Assembly (NCBI GenBank): GCA_031272775.1
Contig: JAISTB010000028.1
Coordinates: 1 to 53,772, forward strand
Direction of reading: 5' to 3'
DNA: 53,772 nt
Origin: Fusobacteriaceae bacterium
GTDB taxonomy: Bacteria; Fusobacteriota; Fusobacteriia; Fusobacteriales; Fusobacteriaceae
Position numbers and translations under genes: made by a program. Positions 25,912 through 34,899 of this stretch are shown here, in pieces (the stretch's first letter is position 1; the number at the start of each line of letters is the position of its first letter). The notes beneath the pieces were generated by a model. That model was not told the origin of the DNA. It saw only the letters and a program-made list of their open reading frames with translations, and did not search any database.

Positions 25912-26541
25912 TTACCGCAGAATTTTCAAAATTACATTTTTGCAAAAATCCATGCGCCCAGCGATGTCGGCGCTCCGGATTCTTTCACTAATGACGGCCA
26001 CATCCCGTTCGAAGCTGAAGCCGTCCTTTCTCGTAATGTAGACGTCTTGCATTTTGAGCTGGGCGATCAGCGTCTCGATGACCCGCGCGTATTTGACGAC
26101 GTCCTGCAGGGCGATCCGGACCGCGTCGCTGAATTTGACGATGAGATCCTGCAAAAATTTCATGTTGAGTTCATCCCGTCTGACGAGGAGTTTCCGCGTG
26201 TTGACCGACAGGACGTCCATGTTCTGGAGAACATTCATCATGGCGATCTCCGTTTTGATCTCCTCCCCGCTGTTCTTGATCCGCGCGTCCAAAACCCGCC
26301 CGATGATGTCCTCAAGGGAGCCGGGGGCGTTCAGAATCTCCTCGTGCCGCCGCCGGATACGGTCCAGTTTCTCCGCGATGATTTCGTCCAACACCTCGTC
26401 TTTGTTCCTGAAATAGGTATAAAAGCTGCCCTTTGCGATATTGGCCGTTTTCGTGATATCATCTATGGTCGTATTCATGTATCCCTTTTGGGGAATCAGG
26501 TTTTTCAGGGCTTCGACGAGCAAATCCCTCTTGTTTTCCAT
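25912..26541 (-). CDS. TetR/AcrR-family repressor of the efflux operon
   Basis: Drug-sensing repressor of 209 residues. The helix-turn-helix is in the first 50 residues: NTTIDDITKTANIAKGSFYTYFRNKDEVLDEII. The helical C-terminal ligand domain is variable. The start at 26541 follows GGGAGG by six bases; an earlier ATG adds five residues. It is first in the tetR-tolC-MFP-RND-PG0541 order and faces a pair of palindromic operators at its own promoter, so autoregulation and coupled control of the pump are likely. Confidence 0.92.
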   Translation of the reverse strand: MENKRDLLVEALKNLIPQKGYMNTTIDDITKTANIAKGSFYTYFRNKDEVLDEIIAEKLDRIRRRHEEILNAPGSLEDIIGRVLDARIKNSGEEIKTEIAMMNVLQNMDVLSVNTRKLLVRRDELNMKFLQDLIVKFSDAVRIALQDVVKYARVIETLIAQLKMQDVYITRKDGFSFERDVAVISERIRSADIAGRMDFCKNVILKILR

Positions 26542-26587
26542 CGCCGCCTCCCGCAAGATTTTTGTCGCACAGCGTTTAGCAAGCCCT

Positions 26588-26649
26588 ATTATAACAAAAT
26601 ATTGACTGATCAGTCAATATTTTTTTTATTTTTTTGACCGTATGGTCAA
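26588..26649 (-). promoter_or_regulatory. tetR promoter with two palindromic operators
   Basis: -35 TTGACT (26612-26617), 18-bp spacer, -10 TATAAT (26588-26593). Operator 1 is a perfect 24-bp palindrome (26598-26621) with core TTGACTGATCAGTCAA, covering the -35 and spacer. Operator 2 is TTGACCGTATGGTCAA (26634-26649). Outer bases TTGAC/GTCAA are shared and the centres are 32 bp apart, close to three helical turns. Confidence 0.88.
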
Positions 26650-26681
26650 AATGGCGTCGCTTTGTTCCGTTTTCAATCAAT

Positions 26682-27581
26682 TCAGGGGCGGGCCAGGAGC
26701 CTGAGCGTCCCCGCTTTGTTCCGGATATCGGCGCTTTCAAAATTACCGCCCCGCTCGCCGTCTATGGTAAAGGAAACCGGCGACTCAAAGCGGAGACTGA
26801 TCCTGTCGGTCTTGAATCTGAGGAGCTGGGGGCTGGCGACCTCCCGCCCGAAGGCGAAGGACAGGATGTCCTTCCAATCTCCGAAGCCCCGGGGTTTCCG
26901 GATCAGCGTCGCCTCAAAGCGCCCGTCGCCCAAATCCACGTCCTTTCCGGTAATGCCGCGAAAACCGCCTACCGAAAGGGAATTGGAGACCATGCCGAAC
27001 AAAAATTCCCCCGACGCCGATTTTTCGCCGCCGTCTTCAGCCCAGGCCGCCCGCAGGGGAACGGAGCGCAGGGATAAAATGTCGCGCACGCCCCAGAGTA
27101 CGTAGGCCCCGTGGCCGAGAAGATTTTTCAGCTTTTGCGGCGTCGTATAGGTGACCCCCGTAAAGGGGCCGAAGGCCGCCACATAAATAAAATGTCGGCC
27201 GTTGATGGTCCCGGTGTCGACGCGCCTTTCACGGCCCGAGGTGATGATCCGGGCGCAAGCGGGCATGTCGGCGGGGAGATCGACGCTGCGGCCGAAATCG
27301 TTTGTGGAACCCGCGGGAATATAGCCCAGCGGAAGAGGCAGGTTTGCCTCCACCATGGCCCCGGAAATCTCATTGAGCGTCCCGTCGCCGCCGGCGCAGA
27401 CGATGCACTCGTATTCGCCGCCGCAGCGCAGCACAAAATCCCTGCCGTCAAGGGGGGCCTTCGTCGGGTAGACCCGCACGTCCCAGGCGGCTTCGGAAAA
27501 GACCCGCAACAGTTCCGGAAGATTTTCCTGAACCTTGCGGCGGCCCGAAAAGGGATTGAAGATAAACAGGACTTTTTTCAT
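26682..27581 (-). CDS. Diacylglycerol/lipid kinase (DagK/YegS family)
   Basis: Phosphorylates diacylglycerol or a related lipid, recycling it into phosphatidic acid. The 299-residue protein has the nucleotide-binding start FIFNPFSGRRKVQE and the catalytic loop CAGGDGTLNEI, followed by PLPLGYIPAGSTNDFGRSV and a C-terminal beta-domain with GRFEATLIRKPR and FTIDGERGGNF. Length is normal. Its ATG overlaps the CytX-like stop by 4 bp. Confidence 0.92.
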   Translation of the reverse strand: MKKVLFIFNPFSGRRKVQENLPELLRVFSEAAWDVRVYPTKAPLDGRDFVLRCGGEYECIVCAGGDGTLNEISGAMVEANLPLPLGYIPAGSTNDFGRSVDLPADMPACARIITSGRERRVDTGTINGRHFIYVAAFGPFTGVTYTTPQKLKNLLGHGAYVLWGVRDILSLRSVPLRAAWAEDGGEKSASGEFLFGMVSNSLSVGGFRGITGKDVDLGDGRFEATLIRKPRGFGDWKDILSFAFGREVASPQLLRFKTDRISLRFESPVSFTIDGERGGNFESADIRNKAGTLRLLARP

Positions 27582-28720
27582 GAGATCAAGTACACCAGCG
27601 CTACAAAGATTATGGTGGAAACCGTCGGGATGAAGGGAACGTATTTCGCGAAAAACAGGTTTCCCAGCATACCGATCAGGGATATCACAACAAAACGGAC
27701 GTTGAGTTTCCCCGAAGGGGCCTTCTTTTGCCGGAAAAAGTCCAGGAAGACCAAGGTGAAGATCGGGACGAACACCGTATCGATGGAGACGAGAAAATGC
27801 TCCAATATGGCGGCGAAGCGCTCCACCGGAAAGAGAACCGCCAGCAGCAGCGTCGTTATCCCCACAAGAAGGATATTCCGGCTGAACCGCGACAGGCAGA
27901 TCAGGCGGGTCGAGGAGACGGCAGCCGAATACAGGGCCACAAAATTCGTCGTGATCGTCGAAAGGAGCACGACGCAGCAGGCCACATAACGAAAGCGGCT
28001 GGCCGCGATAAAGGAGAAGATGTCCCGCCCGCCCGTGAGGGCGATCGTAAAGCCCAGAAAATACATGAAACAGCTGCCGGCGAAATAGCCCAGAAAAGGC
28101 ATGATAAAGGCCGTGGCCCCGTCCTCCGCTTTTGAGGAATAATCTCCGACCAGCGGAAGCCAGGAGACCGGCATGGCGATCGAAAGCTCAATCCCGAGAA
28201 CGAGATTCATGGCGGAAGCCGGAAAAGCCGGAGCGACCGCCGGGCGGCCCGCGAAGGCTTCTCCGAAAAACAGCAGACAGAGCAGCGCCAGCAAAACTAC
28301 GGCCAGATCATTGATCCGGCTTGCCGGAGTACCGAAGGACATGGCCCAAATGATCTGCAGCAGCGAAAGCGTGAAGGTGACAACCTTGAAGGGAATCCCG
28401 GGAAATACGCTGGTGATGGCGCTTCCCGACTGCACGATCAAGATGACGATCCAACCCAGGAGTTGCAGCAGATTGATGGCGGCCACGATCCGGCCGCCCG
28501 TTTCACCGAAGGCAAAAGAGACATTTTCCATGGAATTGACGCCTCTGACCCAGGCTACGTAAGCGCCCAGCGCGAGAAGGCCTGTTCCGATCAGGTGACC
28601 GACCAGAATGGCGGCGCTCCCCTTTACCACGCCCAGGGGGGCAAGGAGCCCGCCCGTAAAAATCTCCGAAACCGAGATGGCCGCGCCGACCCAGAGCAAA
28701 AACATTGTGTTGCGTTTCAA
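27578..28720 (-). CDS. NCS1-family permease, CytX-like
   Basis: Inner-membrane symporter for a nucleobase or related heterocycle, 380 residues with about 11-12 membrane helices. SVSEIFTGGLLAPLG near the start, LLGWIVILIVQSGSAI and VSWLPLVGDYSSKAEDG are NCS1 marks. The whole resembles CytX, proposed to carry the thiamine precursor hydroxymethylpyrimidine. No TPP riboswitch is visible upstream, where only 22 bp separate it from the nitrilase gene, so here the substrate may be linked to the nitrilase instead. Confidence 0.78.
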   Translation of the reverse strand: MKRNTMFLLWVGAAISVSEIFTGGLLAPLGVVKGSAAILVGHLIGTGLLALGAYVAWVRGVNSMENVSFAFGETGGRIVAAINLLQLLGWIVILIVQSGSAITSVFPGIPFKVVTFTLSLLQIIWAMSFGTPASRINDLAVVLLALLCLLFFGEAFAGRPAVAPAFPASAMNLVLGIELSIAMPVSWLPLVGDYSSKAEDGATAFIMPFLGYFAGSCFMYFLGFTIALTGGRDIFSFIAASRFRYVACCVVLLSTITTNFVALYSAAVSSTRLICLSRFSRNILLVGITTLLLAVLFPVERFAAILEHFLVSIDTVFVPIFTLVFLDFFRQKKAPSGKLNVRFVVISLIGMLGNLFFAKYVPFIPTVSTIIFVALVYLIS

Positions 28721-28742
28721 AAAAATAACCTCCGAAACATAT

Positions 28743-29672
28743 TTATTTATTATGCTTATGCACGATCAATTCCAGGACGTCGGGTCGGGCGTAGTGACCC
28801 GTGGGATCGAAGTCCATCCGGGACAGGGGAACCAAATCCATGCTCAGTTCCGCGAAGGCTATTTCTTCGCGATTCCAGATCGGTTCCACGAGATATTTTC
28901 CAAAGGGGTCCACGACGCAGGAACCGCCCGGGCAAAAGTCTTCTTTGACTTTGGCCAACTCCTCCTGGTTTTTGAATATTTGTGGAATCATGCTTTTTGT
29001 CTCATATTGGTTACAACCAATTACGAAACAACGCCCTTCCAGGGCTATGTGGCGCAATGTCGCCTGCCATTCCTCGCGGTTGTCCGCCGTGGGCGCCAGG
29101 TAGATGGCCACGCCTTGCTGATACAGGGCAACCCGGGCAAGGGGCATATAGTTTTCCCAGCAGATAAGCCCGCCGATGACGCCGAACTTTGTGGGGATTG
29201 TTGTCAGAATGTCCCCGGTTCCCTCGCCCCAGATCAATCGTTCGGAACCGGTGGGCTTCAATTTCCTGTGTTTTCCCAAAAGGCGGCCGTCGGGTCCGAA
29301 ATAGAGCAAGGTGCAATAGAGCGTGCAATTGAGCGAATCCCGTTCCGTGACGCCCAAGGCCACATAAGCCCCGGCCCTTTTCGCGGCCGCGCCGATGGCT
29401 TCCGTATCGGCGGAGGGAACGATCACCGCGTTGTCGTAGTAGATTTTCCAATCCTCGCGCCCCTCCATGGTACGGCTTCCGACGACATATCCGAAGGAAA
29501 AGCCCCGGGGATAGGCGGGAATGAAGGCCTCGGGGAAGACGATCAAGTCCGGGTGTTGCCCGGCGGCTTTGTCGATCAGGGCAAGCGTCTTTTCGAGGGC
29601 GCCGTTTTTGTCAAATGGGACCGTGGATGCCTGCACCACGGCAACTTTGCATTTCTTTTCCATATCCTGCAT
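28743..29672 (-). CDS. Nitrilase
   Basis: C-N hydrolase, 309 residues, that converts an organic nitrile to its carboxylic acid and ammonia. The catalytic triad is visible: Glu in VFPEAFIPAYP, Lys in GKHRKLKPTGSER, Cys in GGLICWENYMPLAR. The last and the LIWGEG element are those of true nitrilases rather than amidases or carbamoylases. The start at 29672 follows AGGGGG. First gene of an operon with the CytX-like permease and lipid kinase, from its own promoter at 29729-29757. A permease-nitrilase pair suggests import and hydrolysis of a cyano compound. Confidence 0.9.
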   Translation of the reverse strand: MQDMEKKCKVAVVQASTVPFDKNGALEKTLALIDKAAGQHPDLIVFPEAFIPAYPRGFSFGYVVGSRTMEGREDWKIYYDNAVIVPSADTEAIGAAAKRAGAYVALGVTERDSLNCTLYCTLLYFGPDGRLLGKHRKLKPTGSERLIWGEGTGDILTTIPTKFGVIGGLICWENYMPLARVALYQQGVAIYLAPTADNREEWQATLRHIALEGRCFVIGCNQYETKSMIPQIFKNQEELAKVKEDFCPGGSCVVDPFGKYLVEPIWNREEIAFAELSMDLVPLSRMDFDPTGHYARPDVLELIVHKHNK

Positions 29673-29728
29673 GGTTTCCCCCTGGTTGGTTTTCATTGGG
29701 AATTTTCTCGTTTCTGTAATCTGGTATT

Positions 29729-29757
29729 AGTATACACAGATTTTGACAAAAAGGCAA
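29729..29757 (-). promoter_or_regulatory. Nitrilase operon promoter
   Basis: -35 TTGCCT (29752-29757), 17-bp spacer, -10 TATACT (29729-29734), minus strand. Confidence 0.65.
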
Positions 29758-29843
29758 GGGTAAAGTTCTTTTTTTGCCATTTCTGATTGTGACGCTCAGT
29801 ATTGGCGGGTTCTTGAGCGGATCAGTCAAGATAGTTAAGCTGC

Positions 29844-29872
29844 TTGACAATGGATGAATTTGGTGATACACT
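29844..29872 (+). promoter_or_regulatory. Promoter of the cysteine-synthase-family gene
   Basis: -35 TTGACA (29844-29849), 17-bp spacer, -10 TACACT (29867-29872). Divergent from the nitrilase promoter. Confidence 0.75.
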
Positions 29873-29912
29873 AATACAATCAGAACATCATTTTTTTACA
29901 GAGGGGGGAACA

Positions 29913-30920
29913 ATGAACGAAGAAATCCGGAACAAATTGAAGGCTTTGGGGAACCTGATCGGCAACACGCCCATGGTGAGAATCCACTTCCGCTACAAAG
30001 GCGTCCCGATGGAGATTTACGCCAAGGTGGAATACTACAATTACTCGGGCAGCATCAAGGACAGGATGGCCTACCATATCCTCAAAGACGCTTATGAAAG
30101 CGGGAAAATCCAGCCCGGCGACGAGATCTGCGAAGCGACCAGCGGCAACACCGGAATCGCATTTACCGCTATCGGGAGCTTCCTCGGGCACAAGGTCAAC
30201 ATCTATATGCCCGACTGGATGAGCGTCGAACGGATCCGCCTGATCTCGAGCTTGGGCGGAAACGTCATTCTCGTGTCCCGGGAGGAAGGCGGCTTTCAGG
30301 GCAGCATCGCGCGCTGCCAGGCGGCGGGGGAATGCGCCTGCACATTTCTGCCGAAGCAGTTTGAAAATGACGGCAACCGCGTGGCCCACTACATCTCCAC
30401 GGGTCCCGAAATCGAGCGGCAAATGGCGGCCTTCGGCGTAGCTGCCGACGGATTTACAGCCGGTTACGGAACAGGCGGGACGCTCATGGGCATCGGGGAA
30501 TACCTCAAGGACAAAACCGGCTGCAAGGTCTACCCCATGGAACCGGCCAATTCCCTGATCTCGGCCACAGGCGAAAAAAAATCCGGCGGACACCGGATTC
30601 AAGGCATATCGGACGACTTCATCCCGCCGATCCTCAAGATGGAAAAACTGGACGATATCGTCGTCGTGGAGGACGGGGACGCCATTATCATGGCGCAGCT
30701 GCTGGCGAAGAAATTCGGCCTCGGCGTCGGGATCTCCTCGGGCGGAAATTTCCTCGCGGCGCTGAAGATCCAGCTGGAGCACGGCGTAAAACACGCGGTC
30801 ACCACCTTCGCCGACGACAGCAAGAAATATCTCTCGACCGATTACGCCAAAGAAGAACCCGTCAAAGACGGGTATCTTACCAGGGATATCGAATTGATCT
30901 CATTTGATTGCGTGAGGTAA
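29913..30920 (+). CDS. PLP-dependent cysteine synthase family protein
   Basis: Fold-type II PLP enzyme of 335 residues related to CysK/CysM and cystathionine beta-synthase. The PLP lysine is in NYSGSIKDRMAYH, the substrate loop is EATSGNTGIA, the phosphate loop is GYGTGGTLMGIGEYL, and GVGISSGGNFLAAL follows. Start at 29913 follows AGGGGGGAA. It lacks a regulatory domain. It may make cysteine or a related beta-substituted alanine. It is divergent from the nitrilase and convergent with the dehydrogenase cluster, one base from it. A beta-cyanoalanine synthase role beside a nitrilase is an attractive guess but is not shown. Confidence 0.87.
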   Translation: MNEEIRNKLKALGNLIGNTPMVRIHFRYKGVPMEIYAKVEYYNYSGSIKDRMAYHILKDAYESGKIQPGDEICEATSGNTGIAFTAIGSFLGHKVNIYMPDWMSVERIRLISSLGGNVILVSREEGGFQGSIARCQAAGECACTFLPKQFENDGNRVAHYISTGPEIERQMAAFGVAADGFTAGYGTGGTLMGIGEYLKDKTGCKVYPMEPANSLISATGEKKSGGHRIQGISDDFIPPILKMEKLDDIVVVEDGDAIIMAQLLAKKFGLGVGISSGGNFLAALKIQLEHGVKHAVTTFADDSKKYLSTDYAKEEPVKDGYLTRDIELISFDCVR

Positions 30921-30921
30921 T

Positions 30922-31869
30922 TTAATTCACAACAAAAGGCCAGTCTTCGCCTTTTACTATGGCGATGCAGGCTTTGGCGGCCATGGTCGTCATATTGACC
31001 ATGGCTTCGTTTGTTACGGCGGCGCTGTGCGGCGTGCAGACGATATTTTTCGCGTGGAGGATGGCGGCGTCGGGTTTCGGCGGTTCGTCTTCATAGACGT
31101 CGACGCCCGCGCCTCCGATGACGCCTTCATTGAGGGCCCGCGCGAGGTCTTTTTCGGGGACGATGCCGCCCCGGGCGCAATTGATCAGAATTGCGCTTTT
31201 TTTCATGGTCTTCAAATCCTCAAAGGTAATCATGCCTCTGGTTTCCGGCGCCAGCGGCACGTGCAGGCTCAAAACGTCGGCTAGCGGAAGCATTTCGTGA
31301 TAGTCGGCGTACCAGGTCCAGCCCTTTTTTTCGGCTTCTTCCCGGGGGAAGAAGGGATCGTAGCCCAGAACGCGCATGCCGAACCCCGCGGCGATTTCCG
31401 CGACCTCCCGGCCGATATGCCCCAGGCCGATGATGGCCATGGTCTTTCCCTTGAGCTCAAAGGAGCGCGCGAAATCCTTCTGGTAGGTGAATTTCCCGGC
31501 TACGGTCTCGTTGTGGAAGTTGACGATGTTCCGGTTTACCGCGAGCAGAAGCGCGAAAGTCTGCTCGGCCACGGCCCGGGCGTTGGCCCCGACGCTTACG
31601 GCCACCTTCACGCCGTGTTCCGTCGCCGCCGCCGCGTCAATATGGTCATAGCCGACGCCTACGTTGGAGATGACCCGGAGTTTCGGCGCCATCTCAATGA
31701 TTCCGCGGGTGATCTTCCCCAACAGAAGCACGATGCCTTCGGCTTCCCTGAGGGCGTCGGGGTATTTGGAGAGATCGCCGTCATGGACGATGAATAAATC
31801 CGTTTCCTCCCGCAGCAGCTCCGTGGCCCCGCCCGCCAAGGGATACGTCAGCAATACTTTGGGTTTCAT
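30922..31869 (-). CDS. D-2-hydroxyacid dehydrogenase, paralogue 1
   Basis: NAD-dependent reductase of 2-oxoacids to D-2-hydroxyacids (PGDH/glyoxylate-reductase type), 315 residues. The Rossmann motif is GLGHIGREVAEIAAGFG. The catalytic Arg is in NCARGGIVPEKDL, Glu in VDVYEDEPP, His in CTPHSAAVT. It ends shortly after the core (DWPFVVN), without the extra HPKW tail of its three neighbours. Its ATG overlaps the stop of paralogue 2 in an ATGA arrangement. Substrate unknown. Confidence 0.9.
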   Translation of the reverse strand: MKPKVLLTYPLAGGATELLREETDLFIVHDGDLSKYPDALREAEGIVLLLGKITRGIIEMAPKLRVISNVGVGYDHIDAAAATEHGVKVAVSVGANARAVAEQTFALLLAVNRNIVNFHNETVAGKFTYQKDFARSFELKGKTMAIIGLGHIGREVAEIAAGFGMRVLGYDPFFPREEAEKKGWTWYADYHEMLPLADVLSLHVPLAPETRGMITFEDLKTMKKSAILINCARGGIVPEKDLARALNEGVIGGAGVDVYEDEPPKPDAAILHAKNIVCTPHSAAVTNEAMVNMTTMAAKACIAIVKGEDWPFVVN

Positions 31870-32861
31870 GATTTTCCCCCTTTACCGGCCCATTTTGGAT
31901 GGTTGTAGACTTCGGGATTCGCCACATAAGGCCATTTTTCCCCGCCCAGAATGGCAAGGACGGCCGTCGCACACATCTGCGCCATTTTCACCATGGCCTG
32001 AGTCGTCTGCGCGCCGTTGTGAGGCGCGGCCACAAGATTTTTCGCGTGAAGGATCTTCCGGTCGGGAGCGGGCGGCTCGTTTACAAAGACGTCGAGGGCG
32101 GCGCCCGCGATAATTCCGTCGTTTAACGCGTCCGCGAGGTCGTCTTCGTTGATGATCCCTCCCCTCGCCGTATTGACGATGATGGCCGTGGGCTTCATGA
32201 GCTTCAGGTCCTTCATCGTGATAAGATCCCGGGTCGCCGGGGAAAGGGGCACGTGGATCGAGACGACGTCGGCCTTTTTCAGAACATCCGTATAATCGGC
32301 GCAATATTCCCAACCGAGGGCCTCAATTTCTTCTTTTTTTACGAAGGGGTCATAGCCGATGACCTTCATCTCGAAGCCTTCGGCGATTTTCCCGAGCTTT
32401 TTCCCGATGTTGCCGAGGCCGATGAGCCCCAGTGTCTTGCCGTAGACCTCGAAGGAAGACTCGATGTATTTTCCGAACCAGACCGCGTTTCCGGCCCGGG
32501 TCTCGGCGTCGCCTTCGGGGGTCCGCCGGATCAGCGAAAGAATGAGTCCCATGGCCAGCTCCGCCACGGAAATGGCGTTGGCCCCGGCGCTGATGGCAAC
32601 GGGGATTCCGCGTTCGGTGGCCGCTTCCACATCCACCTTTTCAAAGCCCACGCCGATAGTCGCGATGACCTCGAGACAGGGCGCCGTTTCTATGTCCTTC
32701 CGGTCGCATTTGCCGCCCCAGAGGATGATGCCGTTGGTATCGGCCCAGTCCTTTTTGAACGTTTCGGGCTGCTTGTCCTCCACCAGGATCATGTCGACGT
32801 TATCTTTCAATATCGCGAGACCTTCCCCGCGTATATGCCGCGATACGATCATTTTCTTCAT
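31866..32861 (-). CDS. D-2-hydroxyacid dehydrogenase, paralogue 2
   Basis: 331 residues from the ATG at 32861, which follows GGGGAGGA and overlaps the paralogue 3 stop by 4 bp. Cofactor motif GLGNIGKKLGKIAEGF; catalytic Arg in NTARGGIINEDDL, Glu in VNEPPAPD, His in APHNGAQT. The His loop differs from the TPHxAA of the other three, which suggests a different substrate. It ends with VANPEVYNHPKW. Confidence 0.9.
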   Translation of the reverse strand: MKKMIVSRHIRGEGLAILKDNVDMILVEDKQPETFKKDWADTNGIILWGGKCDRKDIETAPCLEVIATIGVGFEKVDVEAATERGIPVAISAGANAISVAELAMGLILSLIRRTPEGDAETRAGNAVWFGKYIESSFEVYGKTLGLIGLGNIGKKLGKIAEGFEMKVIGYDPFVKKEEIEALGWEYCADYTDVLKKADVVSIHVPLSPATRDLITMKDLKLMKPTAIIVNTARGGIINEDDLADALNDGIIAGAALDVFVNEPPAPDRKILHAKNLVAAPHNGAQTTQAMVKMAQMCATAVLAILGGEKWPYVANPEVYNHPKWAGKGGKS

Positions 32862-33862
32862 CTGGATCCTCCCCGTTCCGCCAATCGTTTGCGCCATTTG
32901 GGCTGTTCATAAACTTCCGGGTTTGCCACGGCGGGCCATCTCTCGCCGTCCAGCACCGCGAGACAACCCTTCGCGCACATAACGGTCATGTTCCGGATCG
33001 CTTCTTTTGTCATGGCCGCAATATGCGGCGTGCAGACGAGATTTTTCGCCTTGAGGATCCTGGCGTCGGGCGGAACGGGCTCCGTCGCGAATACGTCGAT
33101 GGCCGCTCCGGCAATGATGCCGCTGTCCAGGGCGTCTGCGAGATCGTCTTCGTTGATGATCCTGCCCCGGGCCGTATTGAGGATGAAGGCGCTCTTTTTC
33201 ATGAGTCCCAGTTCCCGTTTGCCGATGAGGTTGATTGTCTCGGGGGATCTCGGCACATGGACCGACACGACGTCGGCGTTTTTCAGCACGTCGTCATATC
33301 CGGCGCAATAGACGATTCCCGCCTGTTCCGTCGCTTCCTTTGAAAGGAAGGGGTCATAGCCGATGACGTTCATGTCAAAGGCCCGGGCCAGCTTGGCGAC
33401 GGTCTTTCCGATATTGCCCAGACCGATAATGCCCATGGTCCGCCCCGACAGCTCAAAGGACTGGTCGGGATTGCGTTCCTGCCAGCCGACTCCCGCGAGG
33501 GTCTCGTAGTGGCCGCTGACGATCTTCCTGTCCAGCGCCAGCAGCAGTCCCATGGTGTGCTCCGCCACGGAGCGGGCGTTGGCCCCGAAGCTTGCCAATA
33601 CCAGTATGCCGTACTTTGTGGCCGATTCCACATCGATGTGGTCATAGCCCACGCTCATGGTCGCCACAAAATCCAGATGTTGCAATTTGTCAAAGGCATT
33701 GGCGTTCATAAAGCCCCGAAAGAGCAGGACCCCCTGGGCGTCTTGGATCTTGTCGGCAAAATTGGCCGGATCCCTGTCGTTTCCGATAAAAATTTCGGCT
33801 TTTTCCCTGAGGATATCCATCCCCTCGTCCCGCATCGCGTAGGTGCAAGCGATTTTTTTCAT
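32858..33862 (-). CDS. D-2-hydroxyacid dehydrogenase, paralogue 3
   Basis: 334 residues. Cofactor motif GLGNIGKTVAKLARAF; catalytic Arg in NTARGRIINEDDL, Glu in FATEPVPPD, His in CTPHIAAMT. C-terminal VANPEVYEQPKWRKR. It lies 32 bp downstream of paralogue 4 and is translationally coupled to paralogue 2. The order and shared tail show recent tandem duplication with divergence. Confidence 0.9.
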   Translation of the reverse strand: MKKIACTYAMRDEGMDILREKAEIFIGNDRDPANFADKIQDAQGVLLFRGFMNANAFDKLQHLDFVATMSVGYDHIDVESATKYGILVLASFGANARSVAEHTMGLLLALDRKIVSGHYETLAGVGWQERNPDQSFELSGRTMGIIGLGNIGKTVAKLARAFDMNVIGYDPFLSKEATEQAGIVYCAGYDDVLKNADVVSVHVPRSPETINLIGKRELGLMKKSAFILNTARGRIINEDDLADALDSGIIAGAAIDVFATEPVPPDARILKAKNLVCTPHIAAMTKEAIRNMTVMCAKGCLAVLDGERWPAVANPEVYEQPKWRKRLAERGGSR

Positions 33863-33894
33863 TTTTTACCCCCCTGATTGATATAAAAATGTTG

Positions 33895-34869
33895 TTATTG
33901 CCACCTCGGATGATTCCAGACCCCCGGGTCGACCACGCAGGGCCAGCGCTCCCCCCGGAGTACCGCGAGGCATCCGTCCACGCACATGCGCATCATGTTG
34001 AGGGCCGCTTCCTTCGTCTGGGCCGCCGAATGAGGCGTCACCAAAAGATTTTTCGCACGCAAAAGCGGCGCCGTCCCGTCGGGCGGTTCCATTTCAAAAA
34101 CATCGAGGGCCGCGCCCGCAATGAGATCTTTTTCCAGCGCCGCCGCGAGATCGGCTTCGCTTACGACGCCGCCTCTGGCGCAATTTACAAGAATTGCCTC
34201 GGGCTTCATGAGACTCAGTTCCCGCAGGGCAATCAGATTTTTCGTACTCTCGTTCAAGGGCGTATGGACCGTAACCACATCGGCCGCCCGCAAAAGATCC
34301 GGCAGATCCGCGCAGCGGGTCCAGCCGCGCTTCGTAAACGCTTCCGGCGGGAGGAAGGGATCATAGCCCAGGATCTTCATGCCGAAGCCCGCGGCCAGTT
34401 CCGCCACGATTTTTCCGATATTGCCCAGGCCGATAACGCCGATGGTTTTTCCGTAGAGCTCAAAGGAATTGCCGCTGATCCGGCTTTCCATAAATTTTCC
34501 CGCCAGCGTTCCCAAATGCCCGGCCAGCATTTTTTTATCGAGGGCAAGGATCATCCCCATGGTGTGTTCGGCCACTGAGCGGGCGTTGGCCCCGGGCGTA
34601 TAGACCACGGGCACGCCGCGGGCCGTCGCCGCCGCGACGTCGATATTGTCATAACCGACGCCGTTTTGGGCAATTACCCGTAAATCAGGCGTTTGCGCGA
34701 GAATTTCCCCGGTCATTTTTCCGAGCCGGATAATGATCCCTTGAGCTTTTTTCAGCTCCGCCATATAGTTGGCGGGATCGGGATCGTCGGCGATAAAGAC
34801 TTCCGCCTTTCCCTCCAGAAGGACCATCCCTTCGGGCGGAAAAGCCTGCGTCATCACCAGTTTCACCAT
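33895..34869 (-). CDS. D-2-hydroxyacid dehydrogenase, paralogue 4
   Basis: 324 residues, first of the four in transcription order. Cofactor motif GLGNIGKIVAELAAGFG; catalytic Arg in NCARGGVVSEADL, Glu in EMEPPDG, His in TPHSAAQT. It ends VVDPGVWNHPRWQ. The start lies 30 bp after the BatD stop with no terminator, so the array could be read from the bat operon. No separate promoter was seen. Confidence 0.9.
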   Translation of the reverse strand: MVKLVMTQAFPPEGMVLLEGKAEVFIADDPDPANYMAELKKAQGIIIRLGKMTGEILAQTPDLRVIAQNGVGYDNIDVAAATARGVPVVYTPGANARSVAEHTMGMILALDKKMLAGHLGTLAGKFMESRISGNSFELYGKTIGVIGLGNIGKIVAELAAGFGMKILGYDPFLPPEAFTKRGWTRCADLPDLLRAADVVTVHTPLNESTKNLIALRELSLMKPEAILVNCARGGVVSEADLAAALEKDLIAGAALDVFEMEPPDGTAPLLRAKNLLVTPHSAAQTKEAALNMMRMCVDGCLAVLRGERWPCVVDPGVWNHPRWQ

Positions 34870-34899
34870 TTTACTCCCCCTGTATGTCCATAAAAGTCG

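Noticed and set aside
28721-28742. TPP riboswitch before the CytX-like gene
   Set aside because: Only 22 bp separate it from the nitrilase gene and no TPP core is visible in or near it.
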